Notes under the pieces: model-generated
What the model was told of the DNA's origin: nothing
Seen by the model: only the letters and a program-made list of their open reading frames with translations
The model's database searches: none
Assembly: GCA_964630795.1 (NCBI GenBank)
Contig: CAZVWF010000004.1
Location: 1 to 64,000, forward strand
Length of the DNA: 64,000 nt
Reading direction: 5' to 3'
Source: SZUA-117 sp964630795
GTDB taxonomy: Bacteria > Pseudomonadota > Gammaproteobacteria > Steroidobacterales > Woeseiaceae
Shown here: positions 34,186-42,838 of the stretch, one piece after another
How positions within the stretch are numbered: position 1 is the first letter of the stretch
How the letters are laid out: every line of letters begins with the position of its first letter
Program-made: the position numbers and the translations under genes

Positions 34186-35654
34186 CTGACGTAGCGATAA
34201 TATTCGATACCGACGTCCTGGAACTGTCGTTCATCGCTTTGGCCGACCTTGTCGATGACAAACTCCTGCCGTGGCAGATAGCCGAGGTTGGTTGCGTGTC
34301 GCCCGGCATGCAGGGCGGAGTACTGCGCCTCGTCGATATCGACGGCAAACTCCATCGCCTTCCCGAAGCCGATCTTTGCCGTTGCTTCACGCCAGTTCCG
34401 GGCTACCGTGAACGGAATAACTTCCGCCGCGTCGCCGCTGCCATACCCCAGGGTCAGTAATTCTTCGCCCGTAAAGTCACGGTCTTCATCCAGCGCCTGC
34501 TCGAAGCCGGCAGCGATCCAGGCGGGCAATGCTGCTGTGTACAGGTTGCCGAGATCCAGCATCGTGTCACTGCCCAGCGCCAGTTTGTCGAGGATCTCGC
34601 GACGGTAGCGTCTTGCGGCGCGGAAAATACGGAATACGGCCATCGTCAGTGGATAGGCTTCGAAATTCAGTCGCTCGGGATCGGCCAGTGCCGCGATCTC
34701 CGGCTTGCTGCTCATTTCGGCAAGCAATGCGTCAGGCTCGAAGCCGGCCTCATAACAATAGGACGCGAGCTCTGCCCGGTCTGCCGGCGAGCCACTGCCC
34801 AGGGCGAACAGGTAGGCGATTGCATAGCCGGTCTCCGGCATTCGCCGATAGGGCCGATGCATGAATATGGTTTTCAGTGAACGCAGATACTCGGCTGCGT
34901 CGAGTCCACGCTTCTCATACATGTCGTTCAGCGCGTGCAGTGTCTCGTCGATGTAACAGGTGGTCGAGTACTTGCCATTGAAAACGGGAAAGTCCCGCAC
35001 CTGGTGACTTTCTGTCCGGTCCTGGTCACAAAAACGCAACATGGGCTTTCGAAAGTCCATGATGCGGTAATCGGATGCAGAGCCGGAATTTACCAGTTCG
35101 ACCTCGACAAGCGCGGGGTCTTCCTCCAGCAGCATGGCGACAGCGCCGGCGCCCTGGGTCGGTTCCCCACTCGAGCCACGCGCGTATTCGGCGATGTCTG
35201 CGCAGACGACGATGGCCAGGCCCCCGGCACCGTCCAGGGCAAGATGGCGGATCGCGCTCTTCATGCCATACACCCCGCCCAGGCAGGCATGTTTGAATTC
35301 GGGCACTTCGCAGCTGCGTGCAATAGGTGGTTTGCCCTGCGCAATCAACGCCTGGTCCACCATGCCTTTGACGATGATGGCACCGGCTGAATTGTCGGTG
35401 CTGGATTCCGTCCCGAGGCCCAGGAACTTCACCCGCCCCGGGTCGATGTCGTACTGATCGATCAGCCGCATGACCGCGGTCGCAGCCATCGTGTAGACGC
35501 TTTGATCGGGACCGCGAACGCGGAAGCTTCGGCCGACAACCTCACGGATCTTCGGCCACTGGTTGTCACTCCACTGGCACCAGTCCTCCAGCCACACGCG
35601 ATACGGCGGTATATAGGCTGCGAGGCCGCTTATTCCTATGCGTTTCTTGTCCAT
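34182..35654 (-). CDS. mvaS: Hydroxymethylglutaryl-CoA synthase
   Basis: 490 residues. The thiolase-fold catalytic Cys lies in FKHACLGGVYGMKSAI, and LGTESSTDNSAG earlier is the region carrying the general-base Glu. GISGLAAYIPPYR starts the protein and MPETGYAIAYLFALGSG lies further on. It condenses acetyl-CoA and acetoacetyl-CoA to HMG-CoA, feeding the fused reductase. It is convergent with idi rather than part of that operon, with its own predicted promoter. The chain is longer than most bacterial HMGS (about 390), with inserts in the second half. It resembles the archaeal-type branch; the thioester partner set is assumed from the neighbours. Confidence 0.85.
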   Translation of the reverse strand: MDKKRIGISGLAAYIPPYRVWLEDWCQWSDNQWPKIREVVGRSFRVRGPDQSVYTMAATAVMRLIDQYDIDPGRVKFLGLGTESSTDNSAGAIIVKGMVDQALIAQGKPPIARSCEVPEFKHACLGGVYGMKSAIRHLALDGAGGLAIVVCADIAEYARGSSGEPTQGAGAVAMLLEEDPALVEVELVNSGSASDYRIMDFRKPMLRFCDQDRTESHQVRDFPVFNGKYSTTCYIDETLHALNDMYEKRGLDAAEYLRSLKTIFMHRPYRRMPETGYAIAYLFALGSGSPADRAELASYCYEAGFEPDALLAEMSSKPEIAALADPERLNFEAYPLTMAVFRIFRAARRYRREILDKLALGSDTMLDLGNLYTAALPAWIAAGFEQALDEDRDFTGEELLTLGYGSGDAAEVIPFTVARNWREATAKIGFGKAMEFAVDIDEAQYSALHAGRHATNLGYLPRQEFVIDKVGQSDERQFQDVGIEYYRYVS

Positions 35655-35678
35655 TTTCGGCAGTCGAAGAATCTCGTG

Positions 35679-35707
35679 ATTGTGGCCGGGATTTGGCTGG
35701 CGAGCAA
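35679..35707 (-). promoter_or_regulatory. Candidate sigma-70 promoter of the HMG-CoA synthase gene
   Basis: Minus strand: TTGCTC (complement of 35702-35707), 17-bp spacer, CACAAT (complement of 35679-35684), 25 bp before the ATG at 35654. Between this and the end of fadE at 35983 I see no convincing gene; a 120-codon minus frame there runs into fadE's reverse frame and has no homology features. Confidence 0.4.
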
Positions 35708-35982
35708 ATTTTAGTGGTAGTGGCCCCTGCGCTCAAGGCCGATAGACCGCACCCCGCCAGGGTAGTTAACTATTTTCGTATCGCTGTCGAACAGGTAAAG
35801 GGCAAATCGCGCGGCCGGCCCCGATGATCGTCGTCCGCGGTGCACGTGCCGACACTAACAATACCGGGCAGCTTGAGCATTTCCTCGACAGGCTGTGCCA
35901 GTCAGGCATCCAGCGCCTCAATGATTGCGCGATCGACGTGATGTGTGACGGCATAGGCTGTTTCGAAGTGATGCTGCTCAGG

Positions 35983-38541
35983 CTATTTCCTGGCTTTGCT
36001 TTTCTTCTTGCGCGTCTTCTTCTTTGTCTTCGCGGCTTTTTTCCGCGAGGCCGGTGTTCTCGGTCTGGTGACTTCCGCAGCAGCAGTCCCTGATGCACCG
36101 GTGCGGCAAACCATCTCGTCCGGGGCAAAGTCGTCGACCGACATCAGGAACTGCACCTTCTCATGGTAGTCCCTGAGTGCTGCCGCTTCCGGCTTGCTGA
36201 TGATTTCGGCACGCTCGGCTTCGTCAATCTGGTGACCCAGGTATTCTGACTTGATGAGGCCTTCACGGCGCGCCTGCTTGAGTTTCTTCTCCAGTGGGAG
36301 GTGCTTTTCCGAGAGCTCCAGCGCTTCCTGCAGCTGGCCAAGCGGGCTGCCCGGCTCGCAGGCCTTGAATGCCTGCTCGCTCAGGCGCTCGCGGGCTTCG
36401 CCGGTCTCCGTGATCAGGGCAACGAGTTTCCTGCCGAGTTCATCGGAGGGCGATGAATAGGTTCTTCCGCGCGGGAAGATGATGCACCGCAACAGGAATG
36501 CTACAGGTCGATTTGGGAAGTTGCGGAGGAAACTGTGCAGTTGTTCCTGAGCGTTATACATGAGCATCCGCACAGACCATTCAACGAGCGGAATGTCAGT
36601 CGCGCGTCGCCCCTGGTTTTCGAAATGCTTGAGCACCGCAGACGCGAGGTACATCGAGCTCAGGACATCGCCAAGCCGGGCGGAGAGAAGCTCCTTGATT
36701 TTGAGTTTGCCGCCCAGGGTCAGCATCGCGAAGTCCGTGGTCAATGCGAATGCCGCGCTGTACCGATTGACGTTCTGGTAGTACCGGCGCGTTGGGGTAT
36801 TCAATGGCACGTCGGAAAACTTGGCGTGTGTCAGGGCGAGGAAGAATGCGCGCGCTGCGTTGCTGATGGCATAGCCGATATGCGAGAAGAGCGCATCATC
36901 GAACTCCATCAGGCCGCGTTCCGTATCCGGGTCATCGGCTGCCTGTAATTCCCTGAGGACATACGGGTGACACCGTATTGCACCCTGCCCGAAAATGATC
37001 AGGCTGCGCGTAAGAATATTGGCGCCTTCCACGGTGATCGCAATCGGCGTCGCCATGTAGGTTCGGCCGCAGTAGTTGTTCGGGCCCATCATGATGGCTT
37101 TGCCGCCATGCACATCCATCGAGTCATTGGCGACCTTGCGACCCAGTTCGGTGCAGTGGTACTTCAAAATGGCAGACGGGACCGCCGGCTTTTCTCCCTG
37201 GTCGATCGCGCCTGAGGTGACCGAAATCGCCGCGTTCATAATATAGGTGTGTCCGGCAATTCTCGCGAGCGCTTCGCCAACGCCTTCAAACTGCGCAACC
37301 GGCAAGCCGAATTGCCGGCGCAGCTGCGTGTACGCGCCGGCGGAGTAGGCTGCAGCCTGCCCACCACCGGCAGCCGTCGACGGTAGTGTGATGGCCCGGC
37401 CAACGGACAGCAGCTCGACCAGCATTTTCCAGCCTTTGCCGGCCATCTTTTCGCCGCCAATGATGAAGTCGAGGGGCACGAACACGTCGGTGCCGGAAGT
37501 CGGCCCGTTCTGGAAGGAAATACTGAGCGGGTTGTGTCGGCGGCCGATCTCGATGCCTGGCAGGTCTGTTGGAATAAGCGCCGCCGTGATGCCGTATTCA
37601 TCTTTATCACCGATCATGTGATCGGGGTCATACAGTTTGAAGGCGAGCCCGAGCACGGTCGCGACCGGTGCAAGCGTTATGTAACGCTTTTCCCAGTTGA
37701 GTTTGATACCGACGATTTGTTTGCCTTCGAATGAGCCTTTGCAAACCACGCCGCTGTCGATCAACGCGGCGGCATCCGAGCCTGCCTGCGGCGATGTCAG
37801 CGCGAAGCAGGGAATTTCGTCTCCCGAGGCAAGTCCGGGTAGCCAGTGATCTTTTTGTTCTTCCGTGCCGTAATGCAGCAGGAGCTCGGCCGGCCCCAGC
37901 GAGTTCGGGACACCCACCGTGGAAGACGCGGTTGAGTTTCGGCTGGCCAGTTTCGCGATGACCATCGCGTTGGCATGGGCCGAAAACTCGATGCCGCCGT
38001 ACTTTTTGGGAATGATCATGGCGAAGAACTTGTGCTTTTTCATGAATTCCCACACGTCGGGTGGCAAATCACCGCGCACGTGCGAGATATCCCAGTCATC
38101 CAGCATCGAGCAGAGTGCTTCGCAGGGCCCGTCGAGGAATGCCTGTTCCTCGTCCGACAACGCGGGTGCCGGGAAGGACATGAGTTTGTCCCATTGCGGC
38201 ATGCCGGAAAACAGCTCGCCGTCCCACCAGGTATTGCCGGCTTCCAGCGCCTCCTTCTCAGTGTCAGACATCGACGGCAGCATGGTCCGGTAGATGTCCA
38301 GCGCCGGGCGTGTAATCTTTTCCCGGCGGAATTCGAGGAGGTTGGGCACGACCAGCGCGCCGAACGCAATAATCAACACCAGCGCCCAGAGCGGATGCCA
38401 GTCCCCGTATAAAAGGTAGGCGACCAGGATGGCGCCCATCGTGGCCGTCGACGAAAGCAGGCTGACCCGGTTATAGGCCAGGTAAATTGCGCCGCCCGTG
38501 AAAAGCAGGAACCAGGCGAGGCTTATCAGAAATTCGGACAC
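35983..38541 (-). CDS. fadE: Membrane-associated acyl-CoA dehydrogenase FadE-type
   Basis: 852 residues from a GTG at 38541, which has GAGGAA six bases upstream; the frame extends to 38595 with an ATG that lacks a ribosome-binding site and gives a non-signal start. Two N-terminal membrane segments (about 3-20 and 30-65) precede an acyl-CoA dehydrogenase core (about 130-510) with PKKYGGIEFS, LTSPQAGSDAAAL and DVHGGKAIMMGPNNY, and then the long FadE-specific C-terminal domain. It carries out the first step of fatty acid beta-oxidation. The last 25 residues are strongly basic (many Lys/Arg), unlike E. coli FadE (814 residues). Confidence 0.93.
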   Translation of the reverse strand: MSEFLISLAWFLLFTGGAIYLAYNRVSLLSSTATMGAILVAYLLYGDWHPLWALVLIIAFGALVVPNLLEFRREKITRPALDIYRTMLPSMSDTEKEALEAGNTWWDGELFSGMPQWDKLMSFPAPALSDEEQAFLDGPCEALCSMLDDWDISHVRGDLPPDVWEFMKKHKFFAMIIPKKYGGIEFSAHANAMVIAKLASRNSTASSTVGVPNSLGPAELLLHYGTEEQKDHWLPGLASGDEIPCFALTSPQAGSDAAALIDSGVVCKGSFEGKQIVGIKLNWEKRYITLAPVATVLGLAFKLYDPDHMIGDKDEYGITAALIPTDLPGIEIGRRHNPLSISFQNGPTSGTDVFVPLDFIIGGEKMAGKGWKMLVELLSVGRAITLPSTAAGGGQAAAYSAGAYTQLRRQFGLPVAQFEGVGEALARIAGHTYIMNAAISVTSGAIDQGEKPAVPSAILKYHCTELGRKVANDSMDVHGGKAIMMGPNNYCGRTYMATPIAITVEGANILTRSLIIFGQGAIRCHPYVLRELQAADDPDTERGLMEFDDALFSHIGYAISNAARAFFLALTHAKFSDVPLNTPTRRYYQNVNRYSAAFALTTDFAMLTLGGKLKIKELLSARLGDVLSSMYLASAVLKHFENQGRRATDIPLVEWSVRMLMYNAQEQLHSFLRNFPNRPVAFLLRCIIFPRGRTYSSPSDELGRKLVALITETGEARERLSEQAFKACEPGSPLGQLQEALELSEKHLPLEKKLKQARREGLIKSEYLGHQIDEAERAEIISKPEAAALRDYHEKVQFLMSVDDFAPDEMVCRTGASGTAAAEVTRPRTPASRKKAAKTKKKTRKKKSKARK

Positions 38542-38650
38542 CGGAAATTCCTCAACAATGCGGCAGGACCGAAGGCCTGATCCGCAGGCTAACACCCGTC
38601 AGGACATCGTGCCAGATCAGGGCGAAATCACCCTTGATCTGATCCTCACG

Positions 38651-39628
38651 TTATAAGAGCGACTCGATGGCAGCACGCTCTTCGCGCAGCTCCGCCTCGG
38701 TGGCTTCCATACGGGCACGGCTAAATTCGTTCACGTCCAGGCCCTCGACAATCTCGTACCCACCGTCGCGGCAACGAACCGGATAGGAATAGACGATGCC
38801 CTCACCGATACCGTAGCTGCCATCGGCCGGGATCGCCATGCTGACCCAGTCATCGTCAGGCGTGCCGAGCGTCCAGTCATGCATATGATCAATCGCTGCG
38901 GAGGCGGCAGATGCTGCCGATGAGGCACCTCGCGCGGTAATAATGGCAGCGCCTCTCTGTTGTACCGTCGGGATAAACTCGTCAGCCAGCCAGCGCTCGT
39001 CCACCAGGTCCATCGCGTCGGTACCGTCGACCGTGGCATGAAACAGGTCGGGATACTGTGTCGCCGAGTGGTTGCCCCAGATGGTCAGCCGTCGCAGGTC
39101 ATTCACGTGGTTGCCGGTTTTGGCCGCCAGTTGCACCATTGCCCGGTTGTGATCGAGACGCGTCATCGCTGTGAATTGGGACGCGTCGATGTCCGGTGCA
39201 TTGCTGCTGGCGATCAGCGCATTGGTATTGGCGGGATTACCAACCACGAGGACGCGGATATCGCGGTTCGCGTGTTCATTCATTGCCTTGCCCTGCGCCG
39301 AGAAGATCTGCGCATTGGCTTCGAGCAGATCATTGCGCTCCATGCCGGGTCCGCGTGGCCTGGCGCCCACCAGCAGTGCATATTCGCTGTCACGGAAGGC
39401 GATGTTCGCGTCGTCCGTTGCTTCGATGCCGGCCAGCGTGTCGAAAGCGCAATCGTCGAGTTCCATGACGACGCCCTCCAGTGCCTGTAATGCAGGCGTG
39501 ATTTCAAGGAGCTGGAGAATGACTGGCTGGTCCTCACCAAGCATCTGGCCGGAGGCGATTCGGAAGGCGAGCTGGTAACCGATCTGACCTGCAGCACCGG
39601 TGATCGTAACGCGGACGGGGTTTTTCAT
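38651..39628 (-). CDS. mdh: Malate dehydrogenase
   Basis: 325 residues from the ATG at 39628; the frame extension upstream to 39706 is a low-complexity leader without a ribosome-binding site. The nucleotide-binding start is VTITGAAGQIGYQLAFRI. Substrate and catalytic residues are visible in GARPRGPGMERNDLLEAN (mobile loop with two Arg), VVGNPANTNAL, and the active-site His in IWGNHSATQYPD. The class is the LDH-like dimeric malate dehydrogenase with NAD. A TCA-cycle enzyme acting in the cytosol, followed downstream on the same strand by fadE. Confidence 0.94.
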   Translation of the reverse strand: MKNPVRVTITGAAGQIGYQLAFRIASGQMLGEDQPVILQLLEITPALQALEGVVMELDDCAFDTLAGIEATDDANIAFRDSEYALLVGARPRGPGMERNDLLEANAQIFSAQGKAMNEHANRDIRVLVVGNPANTNALIASSNAPDIDASQFTAMTRLDHNRAMVQLAAKTGNHVNDLRRLTIWGNHSATQYPDLFHATVDGTDAMDLVDERWLADEFIPTVQQRGAAIITARGASSAASAASAAIDHMHDWTLGTPDDDWVSMAIPADGSYGIGEGIVYSYPVRCRDGGYEIVEGLDVNEFSRARMEATEAELREERAAIESLL

Positions 39629-39736
39629 TGGCAACGGACCTTTGATTCGAGGGCATAATCTTTGGATCGGGCGCGCGATTCTAGCACCCGGAGCCTGTTC
39701 CGGCACCCGTCAAAAACCCCTATTTGCCGGTGTGGA

Positions 39737-40297
39737 TTACTGCGGCGCCGAAAACTGTGGAAAGGCCTGGAGGAGCGCCTGCAACTCTCTTTCCGCAGCC
39801 CCGGAGAGGCCGCTTTGTTCGAGTTCGCGTACGCACTGCCACCACGTGCCCGATGTCGCTCGAGCCTCATCGTCACATTGCCGCCCGGCAGGTAGTAGCG
39901 TGGCCTGCTCCCCGGGGTTGACTGTTGCCGCCGGTACCACCGATGTTTCCTGATCCTGCTGGCGCTTAAGAATCTGCCCCGCCGTTTGCTTTGCGGCGTT
40001 CTGTAAGGCCGCGGCCGGGGGGGCTACGATGGTTTCGTCGGTGCGCGGCAGGTCAAACTGCGGTGCATTGGTGAGCTGCACCATCAGTGCCAGTGTTACC
40101 GCCGCCGTTGCGATCAAGGTCAACGGCCTTAGCCAGGCATTGATACGCGACAATCCGGAGCCGCCTGTCACGGCATTGCGGGCTTCTTGCCATATTGCCG
40201 CGTCTGCACGGGCTGGCGCAGATTCCTGAGCGAGTTCCTGGTAGGCCTTCGCGATCTCGACGTCTATTTCCTGCGACTTGTTGTTTGATTCATTCAT
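39737..40297 (-). CDS. Membrane-anchored protein, likely anti-sigma factor partner of the ECF sigma factor
   Basis: 186 residues from the ATG at 40297; a TTG six bases upstream is also in frame. The first ~55 residues are a cytosolic helical region (EIAKAYQELAQESAPARADAAIWQEARNAV), then a single membrane segment (about 57-76, RPLTLIATAAVTLALMVQL), then a Gln/Ala-rich periplasmic part with two Cys. No zinc-binding HxxxCxxC motif typical of many anti-sigma factors is present, so this is a weak assignment. It starts 18 bases after the sigma factor gene ends on the same strand, which is the usual sigma/anti-sigma order. Confidence 0.55.
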   Translation of the reverse strand: MNESNNKSQEIDVEIAKAYQELAQESAPARADAAIWQEARNAVTGGSGLSRINAWLRPLTLIATAAVTLALMVQLTNAPQFDLPRTDETIVAPPAAALQNAAKQTAGQILKRQQDQETSVVPAATVNPGEQATLLPAGRQCDDEARATSGTWWQCVRELEQSGLSGAAERELQALLQAFPQFSAPQ

Positions 40298-40315
40298 GGA
40301 CAACGTCCGGGGTAT

Positions 40316-40876
40316 TCAGGTCTCAGCAGCTGCGGGGTCGTGCAGCGACGCGCGCAACTTCTTATTGGCGTAGCGAAGCCGGCTCTTTGCCGTCTCCCGG
40401 TTTACTCCGGTGACCAGGGCGATGTCATCAATCGAAAAACCACCTTCCTCATGTAGCAAGAAGGCGTCCCGCTGCTCCGGGGGCAATTCGCACAATGCGG
40501 CGTCCAGCCACTCGCGCGCCAACAGTTTCTCTGTCCGCTGTTCCGGCCCCTCCGTCGGATCCGCTTCCATCTCGGGAACAGAATCCAAATGGTTGACGTG
40601 GCGCTTGTTCCGCCTGACAGAGTCAATGAAGCAGTTGTGCGCAACGCGGAACAGATAGGTCGTGAATTTTGCGGTTGGCCGGTAGTTCTCGCGTGCTTTG
40701 ATGATTTTGCCCCAGGCCTCCTGGAACACGTCCTCGGCGGTATGTGGATTACCGGACAACCTGAGAAGGTAGCGGTACAGCGAATCCTTGTGCCGCAGAT
40801 ACAGACATTCGAATGCCGTGGCGTCTCCTCCCCGGTATCGGAGCATTAACGCTGTATCTTCGAGAGTCTCACTCAT
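40316..40876 (-). CDS. ECF-type RNA polymerase sigma factor
   Basis: 186 residues from the ATG at 40876; the frame runs to 40954 without sigma features. Region 2 has LYLRHKDSLYRYLLRLSGNPHTAEDVFQEAWGKII and region 2.4 continues into TTYLFRVAHNCFIDSVRR; region 4 ends with LPPEQRDAFLLHEEGGFSIDDIALVTGVNRETAKSRLRYANKKL. It should direct polymerase to a small set of stress promoters. It precedes the membrane protein gene and then mdh and fadE on the same strand. It is not necessarily the sigma-E recognising the small-RNA promoter at 13780. Confidence 0.9.
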   Translation of the reverse strand: MSETLEDTALMLRYRGGDATAFECLYLRHKDSLYRYLLRLSGNPHTAEDVFQEAWGKIIKARENYRPTAKFTTYLFRVAHNCFIDSVRRNKRHVNHLDSVPEMEADPTEGPEQRTEKLLAREWLDAALCELPPEQRDAFLLHEEGGFSIDDIALVTGVNRETAKSRLRYANKKLRASLHDPAAAET

Positions 40877-41034
40877 GCGGCGAGCATAAGCGACCGTGCT
40901 GGATCCGGCCAGCACAGGGGTGTTTTCGATGGTGGCGATATTCGTACAAGTCATTGCTTTTAAAGGACTTAAGGGCGCGATTGTGAGTCATTAAACGGTG
41001 CAGGGCGGGTTTTTGGGTTTTTTTTTCAAACAAC

Positions 41035-41062
41035 TTGCAATCAGCTAACTGGGTGTTATAGT
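41035..41062 (+). promoter_or_regulatory. Promoter of the YtrA-type ABC operon
   Basis: TTGCAA (41035-41040), 16-bp spacer, TATAGT (41057-41062). The first gene starts at 41121. A T-rich stretch precedes the -35. Confidence 0.6.
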
Positions 41063-41074
41063 TAACTATAACAC
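41053..41074. promoter_or_regulatory. Perfect 22-bp palindrome, likely GntR/YtrA operator
   Basis: The half-site GTGTTATAGTT is followed at once by its exact reverse complement, with the centre between 41063 and 41064. It covers the -10 hexamer of the operon's promoter, so bound regulator would block open-complex formation. The only regulator in the operon is the GntR/YtrA-type gene at 41599, which would make the system autoregulated. Confidence 0.75.
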
Positions 41075-41120
41075 TACTTCACCAAGAGAGAATCAGGCCG
41101 GGGGGCCTGGTACGCGCAGA

Positions 41121-41408
41121 ATGAGCAAGCGATTTGTTCAATTGACCAGCGGCTGGATACTGGTAACGCTGGCATTGCTGCTGGCCACCGTGCTGATTTC
41201 GGGACAAGCAGGTGCTGCCGAACCGCCGCAATCGCGCGTGCCGCCGACTGTGTCAATACCGGACGAGAATGATCACGCTCACCTCGCATCGATTCGGCAT
41301 TTTGTCGATACCGAGTTGTCGATGCCGAAGCGTGTGCAGGTGACAATTGATGTTTCCGTCTACCCGGTTTCCGAGGATATGCCGGCAACAACAGACCGAC
41401 TTGGGTGA
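41121..41408 (+). CDS. Small exported protein of unknown function
   Basis: 95 residues with an N-terminal signal peptide or membrane anchor (WILVTLALLLATVLISGQAGAA, cleavage likely after AGA). The mature part is about 60 residues, with Pro-rich segments and no Cys. It is the first gene behind the palindromic operator. I do not recognise a family; perhaps a substrate or accessory of the ABC transporter encoded further on. Confidence 0.6.
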   Translation: MSKRFVQLTSGWILVTLALLLATVLISGQAGAAEPPQSRVPPTVSIPDENDHAHLASIRHFVDTELSMPKRVQVTIDVSVYPVSEDMPATTDRLG

Positions 41409-41418
41409 GGGCAGCACA

Positions 41419-41583
41419 ATGCACATGAATGACTGGCACAGATTCTGGTGGCGCTTTGCCGCATTCCTGTTTCTGAATAAACCCTTTCGCTCCTACGGCG
41501 AACTGGTACTTCGCCCTGTTACCCTGGCGGAGCGCGCCGCAACCGATGCTGCCGCAGCAAGCGCCCGGCAGAACAAGACGTAA
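41419..41583 (+). CDS. Small protein of unknown function in the YtrA-type operon
   Basis: 54 residues from the ATG at 41419. A Trp-rich start (MHMNDWHRFWWRFAAFLFLNKPF) gives an amphipathic or short hydrophobic N-terminus, followed by a charged tail. No family recognised. It lies between the exported protein (10 bp) and the gntR gene (15 bp). The spacing favours a real gene; the sequence alone does not prove it. Confidence 0.45.
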   Translation: MHMNDWHRFWWRFAAFLFLNKPFRSYGELVLRPVTLAERAATDAAAASARQNKT

Positions 41584-41598
41584 CAAGGACCGGATTGA

Positions 41599-41988
41599 AT
41601 GGACCCCAAATGGGATGAAGATCTGCCGATCTATCGCCAGTTGCGCGATCGCGTCGTGACCATGATTCTCGATGGCGTTCTGGAGGATGGAGATGCTTTG
41701 CCCTCCGTCAGGAACGTTGCTGCGGAATACCGGCTAAACCCGTTAACCGTACTGAAAGGTTACCAGGAACTCGTCGACGGAGGTCTGGTCGAGAAGAAGC
41801 GAGGTCGCGGCATGTTCGTCACCGATGGTGCCAGGACACAGTTACTCAAGGATGAGCGGCAGCGATTCCTTGACAAGGAGTGGCCCGAGGTTGCGGCCAC
41901 AATCGAACGCCTGGGGCTCGATGCAAAGGACCTGTTGAGCTCGATCAAGTCGTCGGGAGATTCCGTTAAAGGTGAGCAGAATGACTAG
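41599..41988 (+). CDS. GntR-family regulator, YtrA subfamily
   Basis: 129 residues, the short length typical of YtrA-type GntR proteins that lack a large effector domain. The winged helix is complete: PIYRQLRDRVVTMILDGVLEDGDALPSVRNVAAEYRLNPLTVLKGYQELVDGGLVEKKRGRGMFV. YtrA-type regulators usually sit with and repress an ABC exporter operon responding to cell-envelope or drug stress. The 22-bp palindrome at 41053 is the probable site. The 3' end overlaps the ATPase gene by eight bases. Confidence 0.93.
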   Translation: MDPKWDEDLPIYRQLRDRVVTMILDGVLEDGDALPSVRNVAAEYRLNPLTVLKGYQELVDGGLVEKKRGRGMFVTDGARTQLLKDERQRFLDKEWPEVAATIERLGLDAKDLLSSIKSSGDSVKGEQND

Positions 41989-42838
41989 TCTCGTCAGCGC
42001 GAGAAACGTGTCAAAAAGTTTCGGCAACCTGCGTGCTGTCGACAACGCGAGTTTTGAAATCGAAAAGGGTCGCATTATGGGCCTGATCGGCCCAAACGGT
42101 GCCGGCAAGACAACCTTGCTGAAGGCCGTGCTCGGCCTTACGGATTGTGAAGGCAGTCTTTCCGTACTTGGGCTGGACCCTTTCAGGCAGCGCCGCAAAC
42201 TGATGCAGAACATCTGCTTTATTGCCGACGTCGCTGTCCTGCCGCGCTGGATCAAGGTATATCAGCTGCTCGACTTTATGGCGTCTGTACATCCGAACTT
42301 TTCCCGCGAAAAAGCGGAAAACCTGCTTGCCAAAACGGACATCAGGCAAAGCTCTAAGGTCCGCGAATTGTCGAAGGGCATGGTGACCCAGCTGCACCTG
42401 TCAATCATTACGGCCATTGACGCGAAGCTGCTGGTCCTGGACGAACCCACGCTTGGTCTGGACATCATTTTCCGAAAAGACTTTTACCGCAATCTGCTCA
42501 ATGATTACTTCGATGAGGAACGCACGATCATCATCACGACCCACCAGGTTGAAGAGATTGAGAACCTGTTGACTGATGTCATGTTCATCAATCATGGCCA
42601 AATCGTGCTGGACGCGCGGATGGATGCCATTCCCGACACCTATGTCGAATTGCTAGCCTCTGCGGAAAATGCGGCCAGGGCGACTCAGTTCAATCCGATT
42701 TACGAGCGCGAAATATTTGGCAAAAAAGTGCTGACTTTCGAAGGGGTCGATCGTGCCTCACTGGAGGGGCTGGGTGAAATCAGGACGCCGGATATTGCGG
42801 ACCTGTTTGTTGCCAAGGTCAAGGGAGAAGACGCATGA
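41981..42838 (+). CDS. ABC transporter ATP-binding protein (YtrB-like)
   Basis: 285 residues from the ATG at 41981, with AAGGTGAG at the right distance; a GTG three codons upstream is possible. Walker A is GPNGAGKTT, the signature is LSKGMVTQLHLS (a weak form of LSGGQ), Walker B LLVLDEPTLGLD, and the switch His is in ITTHQVEEIE. The C-terminal ~60 residues (ARATQFNPIYEREIFGKKVL) are an extension common to YtrB-like ATPases. It pairs with the permease that overlaps its stop by four bases. Confidence 0.92.
   Translation: MTSLVSARNVSKSFGNLRAVDNASFEIEKGRIMGLIGPNGAGKTTLLKAVLGLTDCEGSLSVLGLDPFRQRRKLMQNICFIADVAVLPRWIKVYQLLDFMASVHPNFSREKAENLLAKTDIRQSSKVRELSKGMVTQLHLSIITAIDAKLLVLDEPTLGLDIIFRKDFYRNLLNDYFDEERTIIITTHQVEEIENLLTDVMFINHGQIVLDARMDAIPDTYVELLASAENAARATQFNPIYEREIFGKKVLTFEGVDRASLEGLGEIRTPDIADLFVAKVKGEDA

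Noticed and set aside
35766..36128. 120-codon minus frame between the HMG-CoA synthase and fadE
   Set aside because: Overlaps fadE's 3' end in another frame and shows no recognised fold; I see no gene in 35655-35982 apart from the promoter.
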